A DNA stretch of 64,000 nucleotides from Nocardioides sp. (GCA_002729525.1 PBYI01000008.1:186001-250000); one strand, 5' to 3'. Shown: positions 36,242 to 45,247, numbered from the stretch's first letter. Numbers and translations are program-made. Notes: a model not told the origin generated them from the sequence alone.

Positions 36242-36940
36242 CCCGAGCCGTCCGACCCAGCCCGACGGCATCCCGTCCTCGCCCTCCCGCCCGACGCCGG
36301 CACCCTCGCCGAGGGCGTCGCCACCGCGGTCCGCGACGGCGTGCGCGCCGGCGAGCTCGTGCCGGGCGAGGTCTACAGCGTCTACCAGCTGGCCGGCCTG
36401 CTCGGCGTCTCGCGCAGCCCCGTGCGCGAGGCCCTGCTGCGCCTCGCCGAGGCCGGGCTGGTCCGGATCGCCCGCAACCGCGGCTTCGAGGTGCTGCTCC
36501 CCCGCGCCGACGACGTCGCCGACATCCTCGATGTGCGCCTCTCCCTGGAGCCGCTCGCGGCCGCGCGGGCGGCGAGCCGGGCCGGGGACGACGAGCGCGC
36601 CGCGGTCGGGGCGGCGCAGCGCGACCTCGAGCGGGCGGCGTACGACGGCGACGAGGCGGCGTTCTGGCAGCGCGACCGCGCGCTGCACGACATCCTCCTG
36701 CGGGCCGGAGGCAACGCCCGGGTCGCCCGGGTGGTCGCCGACCTGCGCGCCACCACCGCCCTGCTCGGCCCGCCGACCACGGCGTCGGGGCGCACCCTGG
36801 CCGAGATCGCGGCCGAGCACCGCCCGGTGGTGGACGCGATCGTCGGCGGCGACCCCGCAGCCGCCGAGCGGGCGATGCGTACACACCTCGAACACACCCG
36901 TGACGCGCTGGTCGCCCGCCTCGGCTCCACTGGTCACTGA
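36239..36940 (+). CDS. GntR-family transcriptional regulator (FadR subfamily)
   Basis: The 233-residue protein has a winged-helix DNA-binding domain at about 15-85 (VYSVYQLAGLLGVSRSPVREALLRLAEAGLVRI, with the family-typical SRSPVREAL recognition helix) and an all-helical FCD effector domain from about 95 (DILDVRLSLEPLAA...ALHDILLRAGGN...EHRPVVDAIVGGDPAAAERAMRTHLEHT). FCD domains bind small carboxylates through a metal held by His residues. It is divergent from the FAD/Fe-S oxidoreductase and probably senses its substrate. The GTG at 36239 fits a leaderless start; an ATG three codons upstream is in frame but would overlap the -10. Confidence 0.9.
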   Translation: MPEPSDPARRHPVLALPPDAGTLAEGVATAVRDGVRAGELVPGEVYSVYQLAGLLGVSRSPVREALLRLAEAGLVRIARNRGFEVLLPRADDVADILDVRLSLEPLAAARAASRAGDDERAAVGAAQRDLERAAYDGDEAAFWQRDRALHDILLRAGGNARVARVVADLRATTALLGPPTTASGRTLAEIAAEHRPVVDAIVGGDPAAAERAMRTHLEHTRDALVARLGSTGH

Positions 36941-37030
36941 GGCACACCACCCGTCCCTCCCCGCGACGGCACCGACCCCTCACAGGTCGGTGCGAGCGGG
37001 ATCACAGGGTCCTCACCCCGGCGGGAGTTG

Positions 37031-37079
37031 TGCACTCTTGGACTAGTAGTGCAAACTGCACTTCATGAGCGAAAGTGCA
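37031..37079. promoter_or_regulatory. Symmetric four-half-site operator over the tetR start
   Basis: TGCACT (37031-37036), AGTGCA (37048-37053), TGCACT (37057-37062) and AGTGCA (37074-37079) are arranged symmetrically around 37055. The inner pair makes a perfect dyad with an AAC spacer, ending 2 nt before the ATG at 37065. The outer half-sites are each 21.5 bp from the centre. The array is the likely binding site of the encoded TetR protein. Confidence 0.65.
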
Positions 37080-37649
37080 ACCGATCGTCGTCTGGAGACC
37101 GCGCTGCGCATCGCCGACCACGCCCAGGTGCTCACCGACGAGCGCGGCCTCGACGGCTTCACCATGGACGACCTCGCCACCGCCGCCGGGGTCTCGCGCC
37201 GCACGCTCTTCAACTACTTCCCCGGCAAGCTCGACGCCGTGCTGGGCCCGTGGCCCGAGCTCGGCGACGCCCAGCTGGAGGAGTTCCGCGCCGGCGGTCC
37301 GCACGGCGACCTGGTCGACGACCTCCGCGCGCTCATCCGCATGCTGATGGACACCAAGGGCGTCGAGCGCGAGCGGCTCACCCGCTTCCGCCGGATGCTC
37401 ACCGCCAACCCGCGCCTCAAGCTCGCCGTCCACGAGAAGTACGAGGCGATGTCGGCGCGGATCGTCGAGGAGATCATCCGCCGCGAGGGCGAGACGTTCG
37501 ACGTACGCCGTGCGCGCATCGCGGTCAACCTGCTCGCTGCCCTCTTCGACATCGGCCTCGACGAGTACGTCGACGACCCGTCCGGGCGTCCGATCGGCAC
37601 CCACGTCGACGACGCCATCGCCACCGCCCGCTCCCTGCTCGGCGCCTGA
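37065..37649 (+). CDS. TetR-family transcriptional regulator
   Basis: The 194-residue protein has the TetR helix-turn-helix at about 15-62 (ALRIADHAQVLTDERGLDGFTMDDLATAAGVSRRTLFNYFPGKLDAVLG), with the typical tyrosine-phenylalanine-pro core. The C-terminal ligand domain is unremarkable. The next gene, 73 bases downstream, is an MMPL-type exporter, so the usual scheme of a repressor controlling its efflux pump and itself is likely. The four-half-site operator overlapping the start supports autoregulation. The inducer is unknown. Confidence 0.9.
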   Translation: MSESATDRRLETALRIADHAQVLTDERGLDGFTMDDLATAAGVSRRTLFNYFPGKLDAVLGPWPELGDAQLEEFRAGGPHGDLVDDLRALIRMLMDTKGVERERLTRFRRMLTANPRLKLAVHEKYEAMSARIVEEIIRREGETFDVRRARIAVNLLAALFDIGLDEYVDDPSGRPIGTHVDDAIATARSLLGA

Positions 37650-37722
37650 CGGCACCGCCACCAGGCACCCGGGCACCCAGACACCCACCCCGTCCGCTCC
37701 CCACACCACAGGAGACGCACCC

Positions 37723-40164
37723 ATGGCATCACTGCTCTACCGACTCGGAAAGGCGTCGTTCCGGCACTGGGGCCGGGTCATGCTGACCTGGCTCGTCGTG
37801 CTGGTCGCCGTCGGCGGCTTCGCCGCGGCCTTCTCCAAGCCGATGGTCGACAGCTTCACCATCCCCGGCATCCCGTCCGAGGAGGCCGCCGACCTCCAGT
37901 CCGAGCTCTTCCCCGACACCCAGGACGCGTTCGACGCCGCGACCGTCAACGTCGTCGTCGCAGCACCCGAGGGCGAGTCGCTCCTCGACGAGCCCTACGC
38001 CACCGCGACCACCGACCTGGTGGCCGCGCTCGGCGAGGGTCCGCAGGCCCCCGAGGCGCTGAGCACCGAGGAGGGCCGGGCCGCGGTCAACCCGGTCGTC
38101 ACGCTCGAGCAGCAGCAGGCCACCGGCCAGGGCGGCGGCCAGGGCGGCGGCGGTCCCGGCCAGCAGTCCCAGGACGACCCCACCAACGCGATGGCTGCCG
38201 CCGCGGCCTTCTCCCCCGTGTCCGCAGACGGCCGGATCGGCGTCATCACCTACGAGTTCGACGTCGACGCCGTCACCGACGTGGACGCCGAGAGCCAGGA
38301 GTACGTGCTCGAGGCGATGGACACCGCCCGTGACAGCGGGCTCACCGTCGAGGCCAACGGCCAGGGCATGCAGGAGTTCGCCCCGCCGGGCGGCGCCGCC
38401 GAGCTCATCGGTGTCGCTATCGCAGTGCTGGTACTACTCATCACTTTCGGATCGGCCATCGCGGCCGGTCTGCCCATCCTCGGCGCCGGCGTGGGCGTCG
38501 GACTCGCCCTGACCGGCATCACCGCCGCCACCGCCTTCTTCGACCTCGGCTCCACCACGCCGACCCTGGCCTTGATGATCGGCCTGGCGGTCGCGATCGA
38601 CTACAGCCTCTTCATCCTCGCCCGCTACCGCACCGAGCTGGAGCACTACGGCGAGGAGAACCGCGAGGAGGCGCTGGGCATCGCGGTCGGCACCGCCGGC
38701 TCGGCCGTCGTCTTCGCCGGCCTGACCGTGCTCATCGCCCTGTCGGCGCTCGCGGTCGTCCGGATCCCGTTCCTGACCTCGATGGGTCTCGCGGCCGCGG
38801 CCGCCGTGCTCATCGCGGTGCTGGTGGCGCTCACCCTTCTCCCCGCCTTACTCGGCATGATCAAGTCTTGGACGTTCCGTGGGCAGGTCCGACGCTACGA
38901 GCCGACCCGCGACGAGCGCGGCCGCGTGCTCAACAACGGCGTCCGCTGGGCGCGCGTCGTCGGCCGGCGCCCGCTGCTCGCCGTCGCGGTCGTCGTGATC
39001 GGCCTCGGCGCGATCGCGGTCCCGCTGAAGGACCTCTACCTGGCCTTCCCGACCGACAGCACCGCCGCCCCGGACACCACCCAGCGGCAGGCCTCCGACC
39101 TCATCACCGAGGGCTTCGGTCCCGGCCGCGAGGCGCCGTTCTCGATCGTGGTGGACGCCCGCGACCTGTCGGCCGACGAGCGCCGGCAGGCCTACACCGA
39201 CGTCGCCACCTGGGCGGCCGGCCAGGACGGCGTGGTCGGCGTGTTCGACCCGGCGGCCCTCGCCGCCCAGCAGGCGGAGGCCCAGCAGGGGCAGGACGGC
39301 GCCGGCACCGACGGCGGGGCGGCCGGTCAGGACGTCGGCGGCACCAGCCTGGTGCTGATCCCGTCGTTCGGCCCCGACGACGAGCGCACGAAGGACCTGC
39401 TGGACGCCCTGCGCGACGGCGAGTCCGACATCGAGCAGGCCACCGGCACCGACATCGGCATCACCGGTCTCACCGCGATCACCACCGACGTCTCCGACCG
39501 CCTGACCGGCGCCCTGGCGCCGTACCTCGCGATCGTGGTCGGCCTGGCGTTCATCCTCCTGATGATCGTCTTCCGCTCGCTGCTGGTGCCGCTCACCGCC
39601 ACCGTCGGCTTCCTGCTGTCGGTGCTGGCCACCCTCGGCGCGACGGTGCTGTTCTTCCAGGAGGGCGCACTGGGCCTCTTCGACGGCCAGCCGATCGTGA
39701 GCTTCATGCCGATCTTCCTGATCGGCGTGGTGTTCGGCCTGGCGATGGACTACCAGGTGTTCCTGGTGACCCGGATGCGCGAGGCGCACGCCCACGGCGC
39801 GTCCCCGGCCGCCGCGGTGGTCGACGGCTTCCGCAACTCCGCCCGCGTGGTGGCGGCGGCCGCGGTGATCATGACGGCGGTCTTCGCAGCGTTCATGCTC
39901 GAGGACACCGCCATCATCAAGATGATGGGCTTCGGCCTGGCCTCGGCGGTCGTGTTCGACGCCTTCGTGGTGCGGATGGTCCTCATCCCGGGCCTGATGT
40001 ACCTGCTCGGCGAGAAGGCCTGGTACCTCCCCCGCTGGCTCGACCGGATCCTCCCGGACGTCGACGTCGAGGGCGAGAAGCTCGACCGGCCGCACCTGGC
40101 CGGCCACTACGCCGAGGACGACGCCGCGGGCGCCGACAGCAAGGAGCCGGCGCCCACGGCCTGA
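37723..40164 (+). CDS. MMPL-family (RND-type) transporter
   Basis: The 813-residue protein has 12 predicted membrane helices in two repeats: one helix near 20, five at about 228-390, one near 425 and five at about 605-785. Two large extracytoplasmic domains lie between. Characteristic segments are MIGLAVAIDYSLFILARYR near 285 and GVVFGLAMDYQVFLVTRMRE near 670, each with the conserved Asp-Tyr pair for proton coupling. The first external domain has a Gly/Gln-rich loop (about 138-150). MMPL proteins export lipids, siderophores or drugs using the proton gradient. The ATG follows GGAGA at 8 nt. It is in an operon with tetR. Confidence 0.92.
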   Translation: MASLLYRLGKASFRHWGRVMLTWLVVLVAVGGFAAAFSKPMVDSFTIPGIPSEEAADLQSELFPDTQDAFDAATVNVVVAAPEGESLLDEPYATATTDLVAALGEGPQAPEALSTEEGRAAVNPVVTLEQQQATGQGGGQGGGGPGQQSQDDPTNAMAAAAAFSPVSADGRIGVITYEFDVDAVTDVDAESQEYVLEAMDTARDSGLTVEANGQGMQEFAPPGGAAELIGVAIAVLVLLITFGSAIAAGLPILGAGVGVGLALTGITAATAFFDLGSTTPTLALMIGLAVAIDYSLFILARYRTELEHYGEENREEALGIAVGTAGSAVVFAGLTVLIALSALAVVRIPFLTSMGLAAAAAVLIAVLVALTLLPALLGMIKSWTFRGQVRRYEPTRDERGRVLNNGVRWARVVGRRPLLAVAVVVIGLGAIAVPLKDLYLAFPTDSTAAPDTTQRQASDLITEGFGPGREAPFSIVVDARDLSADERRQAYTDVATWAAGQDGVVGVFDPAALAAQQAEAQQGQDGAGTDGGAAGQDVGGTSLVLIPSFGPDDERTKDLLDALRDGESDIEQATGTDIGITGLTAITTDVSDRLTGALAPYLAIVVGLAFILLMIVFRSLLVPLTATVGFLLSVLATLGATVLFFQEGALGLFDGQPIVSFMPIFLIGVVFGLAMDYQVFLVTRMREAHAHGASPAAAVVDGFRNSARVVAAAAVIMTAVFAAFMLEDTAIIKMMGFGLASAVVFDAFVVRMVLIPGLMYLLGEKAWYLPRWLDRILPDVDVEGEKLDRPHLAGHYAEDDAAGADSKEPAPTA

Positions 40165-40197
40165 CCCGGCCCGCGCAGCGCGACAGGGCAGCAGCGA

Positions 40198-40235
40198 CGG
40201 CCCGTCGTACCCCCTCAGCGGGGTGCGACGGGCCG
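40198..40235 (+). terminator. Strong terminator after the MMPL gene
   Basis: A 16-bp stem CGGCCCGTCGTACCCC / GGGGTGCGACGGGCCG with a single G-T pair and a six-base loop is followed by a T/C-rich run (TTCGCTTCCC). It lies 34 bases after the MMPL stop and insulates icmF. Confidence 0.85.
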
Positions 40236-40297
40236 TTCGCTTCCCGCTCCGCGGCGCTGGGCGCAGACCTGTCCCGACGTGGCGTGGGTCACCCCGG

Positions 40298-40347
40298 GTG
40301 ACAACTAGTTGGACGTCCTAGTAATTTAGTTGGACGTCCTACTAGTT
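40298..40347 (+). promoter_or_regulatory. icmF promoter with two direct-repeat operators
   Basis: TAGTTGGACGTCCTA occurs at 40306-40320 and again at 40327-40341, an exact 15-nt match with a 21-bp period. Each has the palindromic core GGACGTCC. The whole block is flanked by AACTAGT and ACTAGTT. GTGACA (40298-40303) and TAATTT (40322-40327), 18 nt apart, form a candidate promoter, so copy 1 fills the spacer and copy 2 covers the start region. The A/T-rich composition stands out. A repressor binding here is likely; its gene is not in the window. Confidence 0.6.
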
Positions 40348-40385
40348 GCTCGCCCGAGCGACCTGCACCTCCTGGGGAGACTTCC

Positions 40386-43300
40386 GTGCCCGACCTCCAC
40401 GTGCCCACCCACCCGGTCCGCCTGGTGACGGCGTCCAGCCTGTTCGACGGCCACGACGCCTCGATCAACATCATGCGGCGGATCTTCCAGAGCCAGGGCT
40501 GTGAGGTCGTGCACCTCGGGCACAACCGCTCGGTCAGCGAGGTCGTGGACGCCGCCGTCGAGGAGGACGTGCAGGGCGTCGCGGTGTCGTCGTACCAGGG
40601 CGGGCACGTGGAGTACTTCGAGTACCTCGTGCAGCTGCTCCGCGAGCGCGGCGCCGGCCACGTGCAGGTCGTCGGCGGCGGTGGCGGCGTCATCGTGCAC
40701 GACGAGATCACCCGGCTGCGGCAGTCGGGCGTCACGATCTTCTCCCCCGAGGACGGCCAGCGCCTCGGCCTGCCCGGCATGGTCAACACGGTCGTCGCGC
40801 AGTGCGACACCGACCTGTGGGGCTCCGGCGCCACCACGGCCGAGCAGGTGCTCTCCGGCGACCGCGCCGCAGTGGCCCGCGCCATCACCGGCGCCGAGCA
40901 GGGGCGGCTCGGCGACGATCTGCGTGCGGCGATCCGCGCGGCCGCCGACTCCTCGACCGCACCTGTGCTGGGCATCACCGGCACCGGCGGCTCGGGCAAG
41001 TCCTCACTCACCGACGAGCTGGTCCGCCGGCTCCGTGTCGACCAGCAGGACAAGCTGCGCGTGGCCGTCGTCGCGGTCGACCCGACCCGACGCAAGGGCG
41101 GCGGCGCGCTGCTCGGCGACCGGATCCGGATGAACTCCCTCGACGGCGACCGGGTCTACTTCCGCTCGCTGGCGACCCGCGGCGCGCACGAGATCCCCGA
41201 GTCCCTCAGCGACGTCATCGCGGTGCTCAAGGCGGCCGGCTTCGACCTGGTGGTCGTCGAGACGCCCGGCATCGGCCAGGGCGACGCGGCGATCGTGCCC
41301 TTCGTCGACACCTCGATGTGCGTCATGACGCCGGAGTTCGGCGCCGCGTCGCAGCTGGAGAAGATCGACATGCTCGACTTCGCCGACGTCGTCGCGATCA
41401 ACAAGTACGAGCGCCGGGGTGCCGCCGACGCGCTGCGCGACGTGGGGCGCCAGCTGGTCCGCAACCGCGAGGCCTTCGGCAAGCAGCCCGCCGACATGCC
41501 GGTCTACGGCACCTCGGCCGCCCGCTTCGACGACGACGGCGTCACCGCGCTCTACCTCCAGCTGCGCAGCCTGCTCGGCGAGCACGGCCTCGCGCTCGGC
41601 GAGGGCACGCTCGGCCCGGTCGACACCAAGGTCTCCACCGGCCTGCGCCAGGCGATCCCCGGCGAGCGGGTGCGCTACCTCGCCGAGATCGCCGACACCC
41701 TGCGCGGCTACCACGCCGACACCGACACCCTCGCCGACGCCGCGCGGCGCGTGCAGCGGCTGACCGCGGTCGCCGCCGAGCTCGAGGACGGGGGCGCCGG
41801 CCGCGCCGAGGTCGACGCGCTGCTCGAGCGGGCCCGCGACGAGCTGCCCCGCGCCCTGCGCGACGAGATCGACGAGTGGCCCTCGGTCGTCGAGTCCTAC
41901 TCCGGCGACGAACAGGTCGTGGTCGTGCGCGACAAGGAGCTCCGCACACGGCTGACCAAGGAGTCGCTGAGCGGCAACAAGATCCCCCGCGTCGCGCTGC
42001 CGTCGTACTCCGACCACGGCGAGCTGGTGCGCTTCTGGCGCCGGGAGAACCTCCCCGGCCTGTTCCCCTTCACCGGCGGCGTCTTCAAGTTCAAGCGCGA
42101 CAACGAGGACCCCGCCCGGATGTTCGCCGGCGAGGGCGATCCGGCGCGCACCAACCGCCGGTTCAAGGTGCTCTCGGAGGGCAGCGACGCCAAGCGCCTG
42201 TCGACGGCCTTCGACTCCGTCACCCTCTACGGCCGCGACCCCGACGAGCGCCCCGACATCTACGGCAAGATCGGCACCTCGGGCGTCTCGGTCGCGACGC
42301 TCGACGACATGAAGCAGCTCTACTCCGGCTTCGACCTCTGCTCGCCGACCACCTCGGTGTCGATGACGATCAACGGCCCGGCGCCGACCGTGCTGGCCTT
42401 CTTCCTCAACACCGCCATCGACCAGCAGGTCGACGCGTTCCGCGAGCGCGAGGGCCGCGAGCCCGGCGAGGAGGAGCGCGCCATGCTCGCCGCCGAGGCG
42501 GTCTCGACCGTGCGCGGCACCGTGCAGGCCGACATCCTCAAGGAGGACCAGGGCCAGAACACCTGCCTGTTCTCCACGGAGTTCAGCCTGCGCTGCATGG
42601 CCGACATCCAGGAGTGGTTCATCGAGAAGCAGGTGCGCAACTTCTACTCGGTCTCCATCTCCGGCTACCACATCGCCGAGGCCGGGGCGAACCCCATCAG
42701 CCAGCTCGCCTTCACCCTCGCCAACGGCTTCACCTACGTGGAGTCCTACCTGGCCCGTGGCCTCGACATCGACGACTTCGCGCCGAACCTGTCGTTCTTC
42801 TTCTCCAACGGCATGGACCCGGAGTACTCCGTGATCGGCCGCGTCGCGCGCCGCATCTGGGCGGTCGCGATGCGCGAGCGGTACGGCGCGAACGAGCGCT
42901 CGCAGAAGCTGAAGTACCACGTGCAGACGTCCGGCCGGTCGCTGCACGCGCAGGAGATGGACTTCAACGACATCCGCACCACGCTCCAGGCGCTCATCGC
43001 GATCTACGACAACGCCAACTCGCTGCACACCAACGCCTACGACGAGGCCGTCACCACGCCCACCGAGGAGTCCGTGCGCCGCGCGATGGCCATCCAGCTC
43101 ATCATCAACCGCGAGTGGGGCCTGGCGATGAACGAGAACCCGCTCCAGGGGTCGTTCATCATCGACGAGCTCACCGACCTCGTCGAGGAGGCCGTGCTGC
43201 GCGAGTTCGAGGCGATCAACGAGCGCGGCGGCGTGCTGGGCGCCATGGAGACCGGCTACCAGCGCGGGCGGATCCAGGACGAGTCGATGCTCTACGAGCA

Positions 43301-43619
43301 CCGCAAGCACGACGGGTCGCTGCCGATCATCGGCGTCAACACCTTCCGCAAGCCGTCCGGCGACGACGACGGCACGCCGGAGACCGTCGAGCTGGCCCGC
43401 GCGACGGACCAGGAGAAGCAGAGCCAGCTGTCGCGCGTGCGGGCGTTCCAGGCCGAGCACTCCGAGGAGGCGGCCGAGGCGCTCGCCCGCCTCAAGGACG
43501 TCGCGACGTCCGGCGAGAACGTCTTCGCCGTGCTCATGGACGCCGCGCGCGTGTGCTCGCTGGGCCAGGTCACCGAGGCGTTCTTCGAGGTCGGTGGCGC
43601 CTACCGGCGCAACGTGTGA
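40386..43619 (+). CDS. icmF: Fused isobutyryl-CoA mutase (IcmF), adenosylcobalamin-dependent
   Basis: The 1077-residue protein interconverts isobutyryl-CoA and n-butyryl-CoA (some IcmFs also use isovaleryl/pivalyl-CoA). Domains in order: the B12-binding domain (10-145) with SLFDGHDASIN, where His23 is the lower cobalt ligand; the MeaB-like G-protein chaperone (about 190-460) with P-loop GTGGSGKSS at 199-207, VDPTRRKGG, ETPGIGQGD and NKYERRG; a helical linker; and the mutase TIM barrel (about 560-1060). GTVQADILKEDQGQNTCLFSTEFSLR separates it from methylmalonyl-CoA mutase. The GTG follows GGGGAGA. Regulation is likely through the direct repeats upstream. Confidence 0.96.
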   Translation: MPDLHVPTHPVRLVTASSLFDGHDASINIMRRIFQSQGCEVVHLGHNRSVSEVVDAAVEEDVQGVAVSSYQGGHVEYFEYLVQLLRERGAGHVQVVGGGGGVIVHDEITRLRQSGVTIFSPEDGQRLGLPGMVNTVVAQCDTDLWGSGATTAEQVLSGDRAAVARAITGAEQGRLGDDLRAAIRAAADSSTAPVLGITGTGGSGKSSLTDELVRRLRVDQQDKLRVAVVAVDPTRRKGGGALLGDRIRMNSLDGDRVYFRSLATRGAHEIPESLSDVIAVLKAAGFDLVVVETPGIGQGDAAIVPFVDTSMCVMTPEFGAASQLEKIDMLDFADVVAINKYERRGAADALRDVGRQLVRNREAFGKQPADMPVYGTSAARFDDDGVTALYLQLRSLLGEHGLALGEGTLGPVDTKVSTGLRQAIPGERVRYLAEIADTLRGYHADTDTLADAARRVQRLTAVAAELEDGGAGRAEVDALLERARDELPRALRDEIDEWPSVVESYSGDEQVVVVRDKELRTRLTKESLSGNKIPRVALPSYSDHGELVRFWRRENLPGLFPFTGGVFKFKRDNEDPARMFAGEGDPARTNRRFKVLSEGSDAKRLSTAFDSVTLYGRDPDERPDIYGKIGTSGVSVATLDDMKQLYSGFDLCSPTTSVSMTINGPAPTVLAFFLNTAIDQQVDAFREREGREPGEEERAMLAAEAVSTVRGTVQADILKEDQGQNTCLFSTEFSLRCMADIQEWFIEKQVRNFYSVSISGYHIAEAGANPISQLAFTLANGFTYVESYLARGLDIDDFAPNLSFFFSNGMDPEYSVIGRVARRIWAVAMRERYGANERSQKLKYHVQTSGRSLHAQEMDFNDIRTTLQALIAIYDNANSLHTNAYDEAVTTPTEESVRRAMAIQLIINREWGLAMNENPLQGSFIIDELTDLVEEAVLREFEAINERGGVLGAMETGYQRGRIQDESMLYEHRKHDGSLPIIGVNTFRKPSGDDDGTPETVELARATDQEKQSQLSRVRAFQAEHSEEAAEALARLKDVATSGENVFAVLMDAARVCSLGQVTEAFFEVGGAYRRNV

Positions 43620-43647
43620 GCGAGGCCCGTCCGGGGAGGATCGGCGG

Positions 43648-43980
43648 GTGACCCCCGACGAGCGGCGCCGGGGACGGGTCGTCGACGGCCTGCTGCACGG
43701 GGAGGCCTCGTCGTCGGTGGAGCGCGGCCGGCACAGCGCCACCCGGCGCGACCTGACCTTCCGGCTGGGGCGCGGGGGCCTGGAGAAGACCTCCGACTCG
43801 ACCACGCGTCTGCACGAGGGCCGGCTGCTGGTCGACCGGGCGGCCGCCGAGGTCGGCCTGCGCAGCCGGGCCGGCACCGCGCAGCGCGTCGGCGTCGCGG
43901 TCGGCATGGCCGGGCTCGTGCTCGCCGTCCTCGCGGTGCTGGTGGTCGTGGTGGTCGTGCGCACGTCGGGTGGTGGATAG
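43648..43980 (+). CDS. Small single-pass membrane protein, function unknown
   Basis: The 110-residue protein has a charged N-terminal part (about 1-78; RRRGRVVDGLLHGEASSSVERGRHSATRRD...) and one strong C-terminal helix made of Val/Leu/Ala (about 84-104), ending in TSGGG. It could be a tail-anchored protein. I do not recognise the family. The GTG has a GGGGAGGA Shine-Dalgarno at good spacing. It lies 28 bases after icmF and overlaps the thioesterase control region, so it is probably in the icmF operon. Confidence 0.65.
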   Translation: MTPDERRRGRVVDGLLHGEASSSVERGRHSATRRDLTFRLGRGGLEKTSDSTTRLHEGRLLVDRAAAEVGLRSRAGTAQRVGVAVGMAGLVLAVLAVLVVVVVVRTSGGG

Positions 43981-43981
43981 C

Positions 43982-44482
43982 GTGACCGGGGTGAGCACCC
44001 TCCCCACCGTCGAGCAGGCCCGCTCCCTCCCGCTGTGGAAGGAGACCGTCGTCGGCGAGGACGCCATCGACGAGAACGGGCACATGAACATCACCGTCTA
44101 CTTCCGTGACGCCGCCTTCGCCCCGTGGGACAGGCTGGGCGAACTGGGGCTGGCGCAGACCTACATCGACGACCGCCGCAAGTCGATGTTCACCGTCGAG
44201 CACCGGGTGAAGTACCTCGGCGAGCTCCGCCTGGGCGAGCCGTACGCCGTCCACTTCGGCATCGCGGCCCGCACCGACAAGGCGCTGCACGGGATGTCCT
44301 TCATCGTCGACACCGCCCGCGACCGGATCAGCTGCACCATGGAGATGGTGTGGCTGCACGTGTCGATGGAGTCGCGGCGCACCGAGCCGTTCCCCGACGA
44401 CGTCCGCGACACCCTCGACGCCCAGATCGCGCTCAACCCGTGGCTGGCCGAGGTGGCGACCGGTCTGTCGATCGCGGGCTGA
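43982..44482 (+). CDS. Hotdog-fold acyl-CoA thioesterase family protein
   Basis: The 166-residue protein has the 4HBT/hotdog signature: DENGHMNITVYFRDAAFAPWDRLGELGL near residue 24, where D-x-x-G-H-M-N marks the active-site turn, and later strands EHRVKYLGELRLGEPY and ISCTMEMVWLHVSM. Such enzymes hydrolyse acyl-CoA or betainyl-CoA-type thioesters. The start is ambiguous among three in-frame GTGs (43970, 43982, 43991); 43982 is chosen as the first that does not lie within the upstream gene. It is in the icmF gene group, so a role in acyl-CoA clearance next to the mutase is plausible. Confidence 0.8.
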   Translation: MTGVSTLPTVEQARSLPLWKETVVGEDAIDENGHMNITVYFRDAAFAPWDRLGELGLAQTYIDDRRKSMFTVEHRVKYLGELRLGEPYAVHFGIAARTDKALHGMSFIVDTARDRISCTMEMVWLHVSMESRRTEPFPDDVRDTLDAQIALNPWLAEVATGLSIAG

Positions 44483-44485
44483 GCC

Positions 44486-45247
44486 GTGCCGTCCCTCGTC
44501 GACGACCTCGGACACCCGGTCGACCTCGCCGGGCCGGCCCGCCGCGTCGTGTCGCTGGTGCCGTCGCTGACCGAGGCGCTGGTCTCCGTCGAGCCGGGCG
44601 CGCTCGTCGGGGCGACCGACTGGTGCGCCCACCCGGCCGACCTCGACGTGCCCCGCGTGCGTGGCACCAAGAACCCCGACCTGGCGGCGGTCCGCGCGCT
44701 GCAGCCGGACGTCGTGGTGTGCAACAAGGAGGAGAACCGCGAGCTCGACGTACGACGCCTGCGCGACGCGGGCGTGACCGTGTGGGTGACCGACATCGAG
44801 ACCGTGCCGCAGTCGGTGGCGTCGATGGAGCGGCTGCTCGACGGGCTCGGCTGGTCGCGACCCGACTGGCTCGGCCTCGCCCGTGAGCAGTGGTGCGGGC
44901 CCCTGCCGCCCCTGACCCGACGGGTCGCCGTACCGATCTGGCGCGACCCGTGGATGGTCGTCGGCCCGCGCACCTTCACCACCGACCTGCTGCGCCGCCT
45001 CGGCTGGGACAACGTGTACGCCGCCGCCGACCTGCCGGCCGACGCCGACCGCTACCCGCACGTCGAGCTGGCCGACCTCGACACGTGCGGCGCCGATGCC
45101 GTGCTACTGCCTGACGAGCCCTACGTCTTCACTCCCGACGACGGCCCGGAGGCCTTCGCGACGACTCCGACCGAGCTGGTGAGCGGGCGGCTGATCACCT
45201 GGTACGGCCCCGCGCTGGTCGAGGCGTACGACGCCCTCGCCGGCTGA
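44486..45247 (+). CDS. BtuF/TroA-like metal or cobalamin receptor without signal peptide
   Basis: The 253-residue protein has the helical-backbone metal-receptor fold of cobalamin- and siderophore-binding proteins: RVVSLVPSLTEALVSVEPGALVGATDWCAHPADL near the N-terminus, GTKNPDLAAVRALQPDVVVCNKEENR near 60-85 and VVGPRTFTTDLLRRLGWDNVYAAAD near 155. Unlike the exported BtuF, there is no signal peptide or lipobox; the first strand begins within 20 residues of the GTG. It is therefore probably cytoplasmic. It lies 3 bases after the thioesterase gene in the icmF group, which suggests a role with cobalamin (inference). No permease or ATPase gene is adjacent. Confidence 0.75.
   Translation: MPSLVDDLGHPVDLAGPARRVVSLVPSLTEALVSVEPGALVGATDWCAHPADLDVPRVRGTKNPDLAAVRALQPDVVVCNKEENRELDVRRLRDAGVTVWVTDIETVPQSVASMERLLDGLGWSRPDWLGLAREQWCGPLPPLTRRVAVPIWRDPWMVVGPRTFTTDLLRRLGWDNVYAAADLPADADRYPHVELADLDTCGADAVLLPDEPYVFTPDDGPEAFATTPTELVSGRLITWYGPALVEAYDALAG

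Noticed and set aside
41004..43964. 986-codon open frame antisense to icmF
   Set aside because: Composition is Arg/Val/Asp/Leu-rich with no domain; it is the usual antisense shadow in very high GC DNA, and icmF on the other strand is certain.
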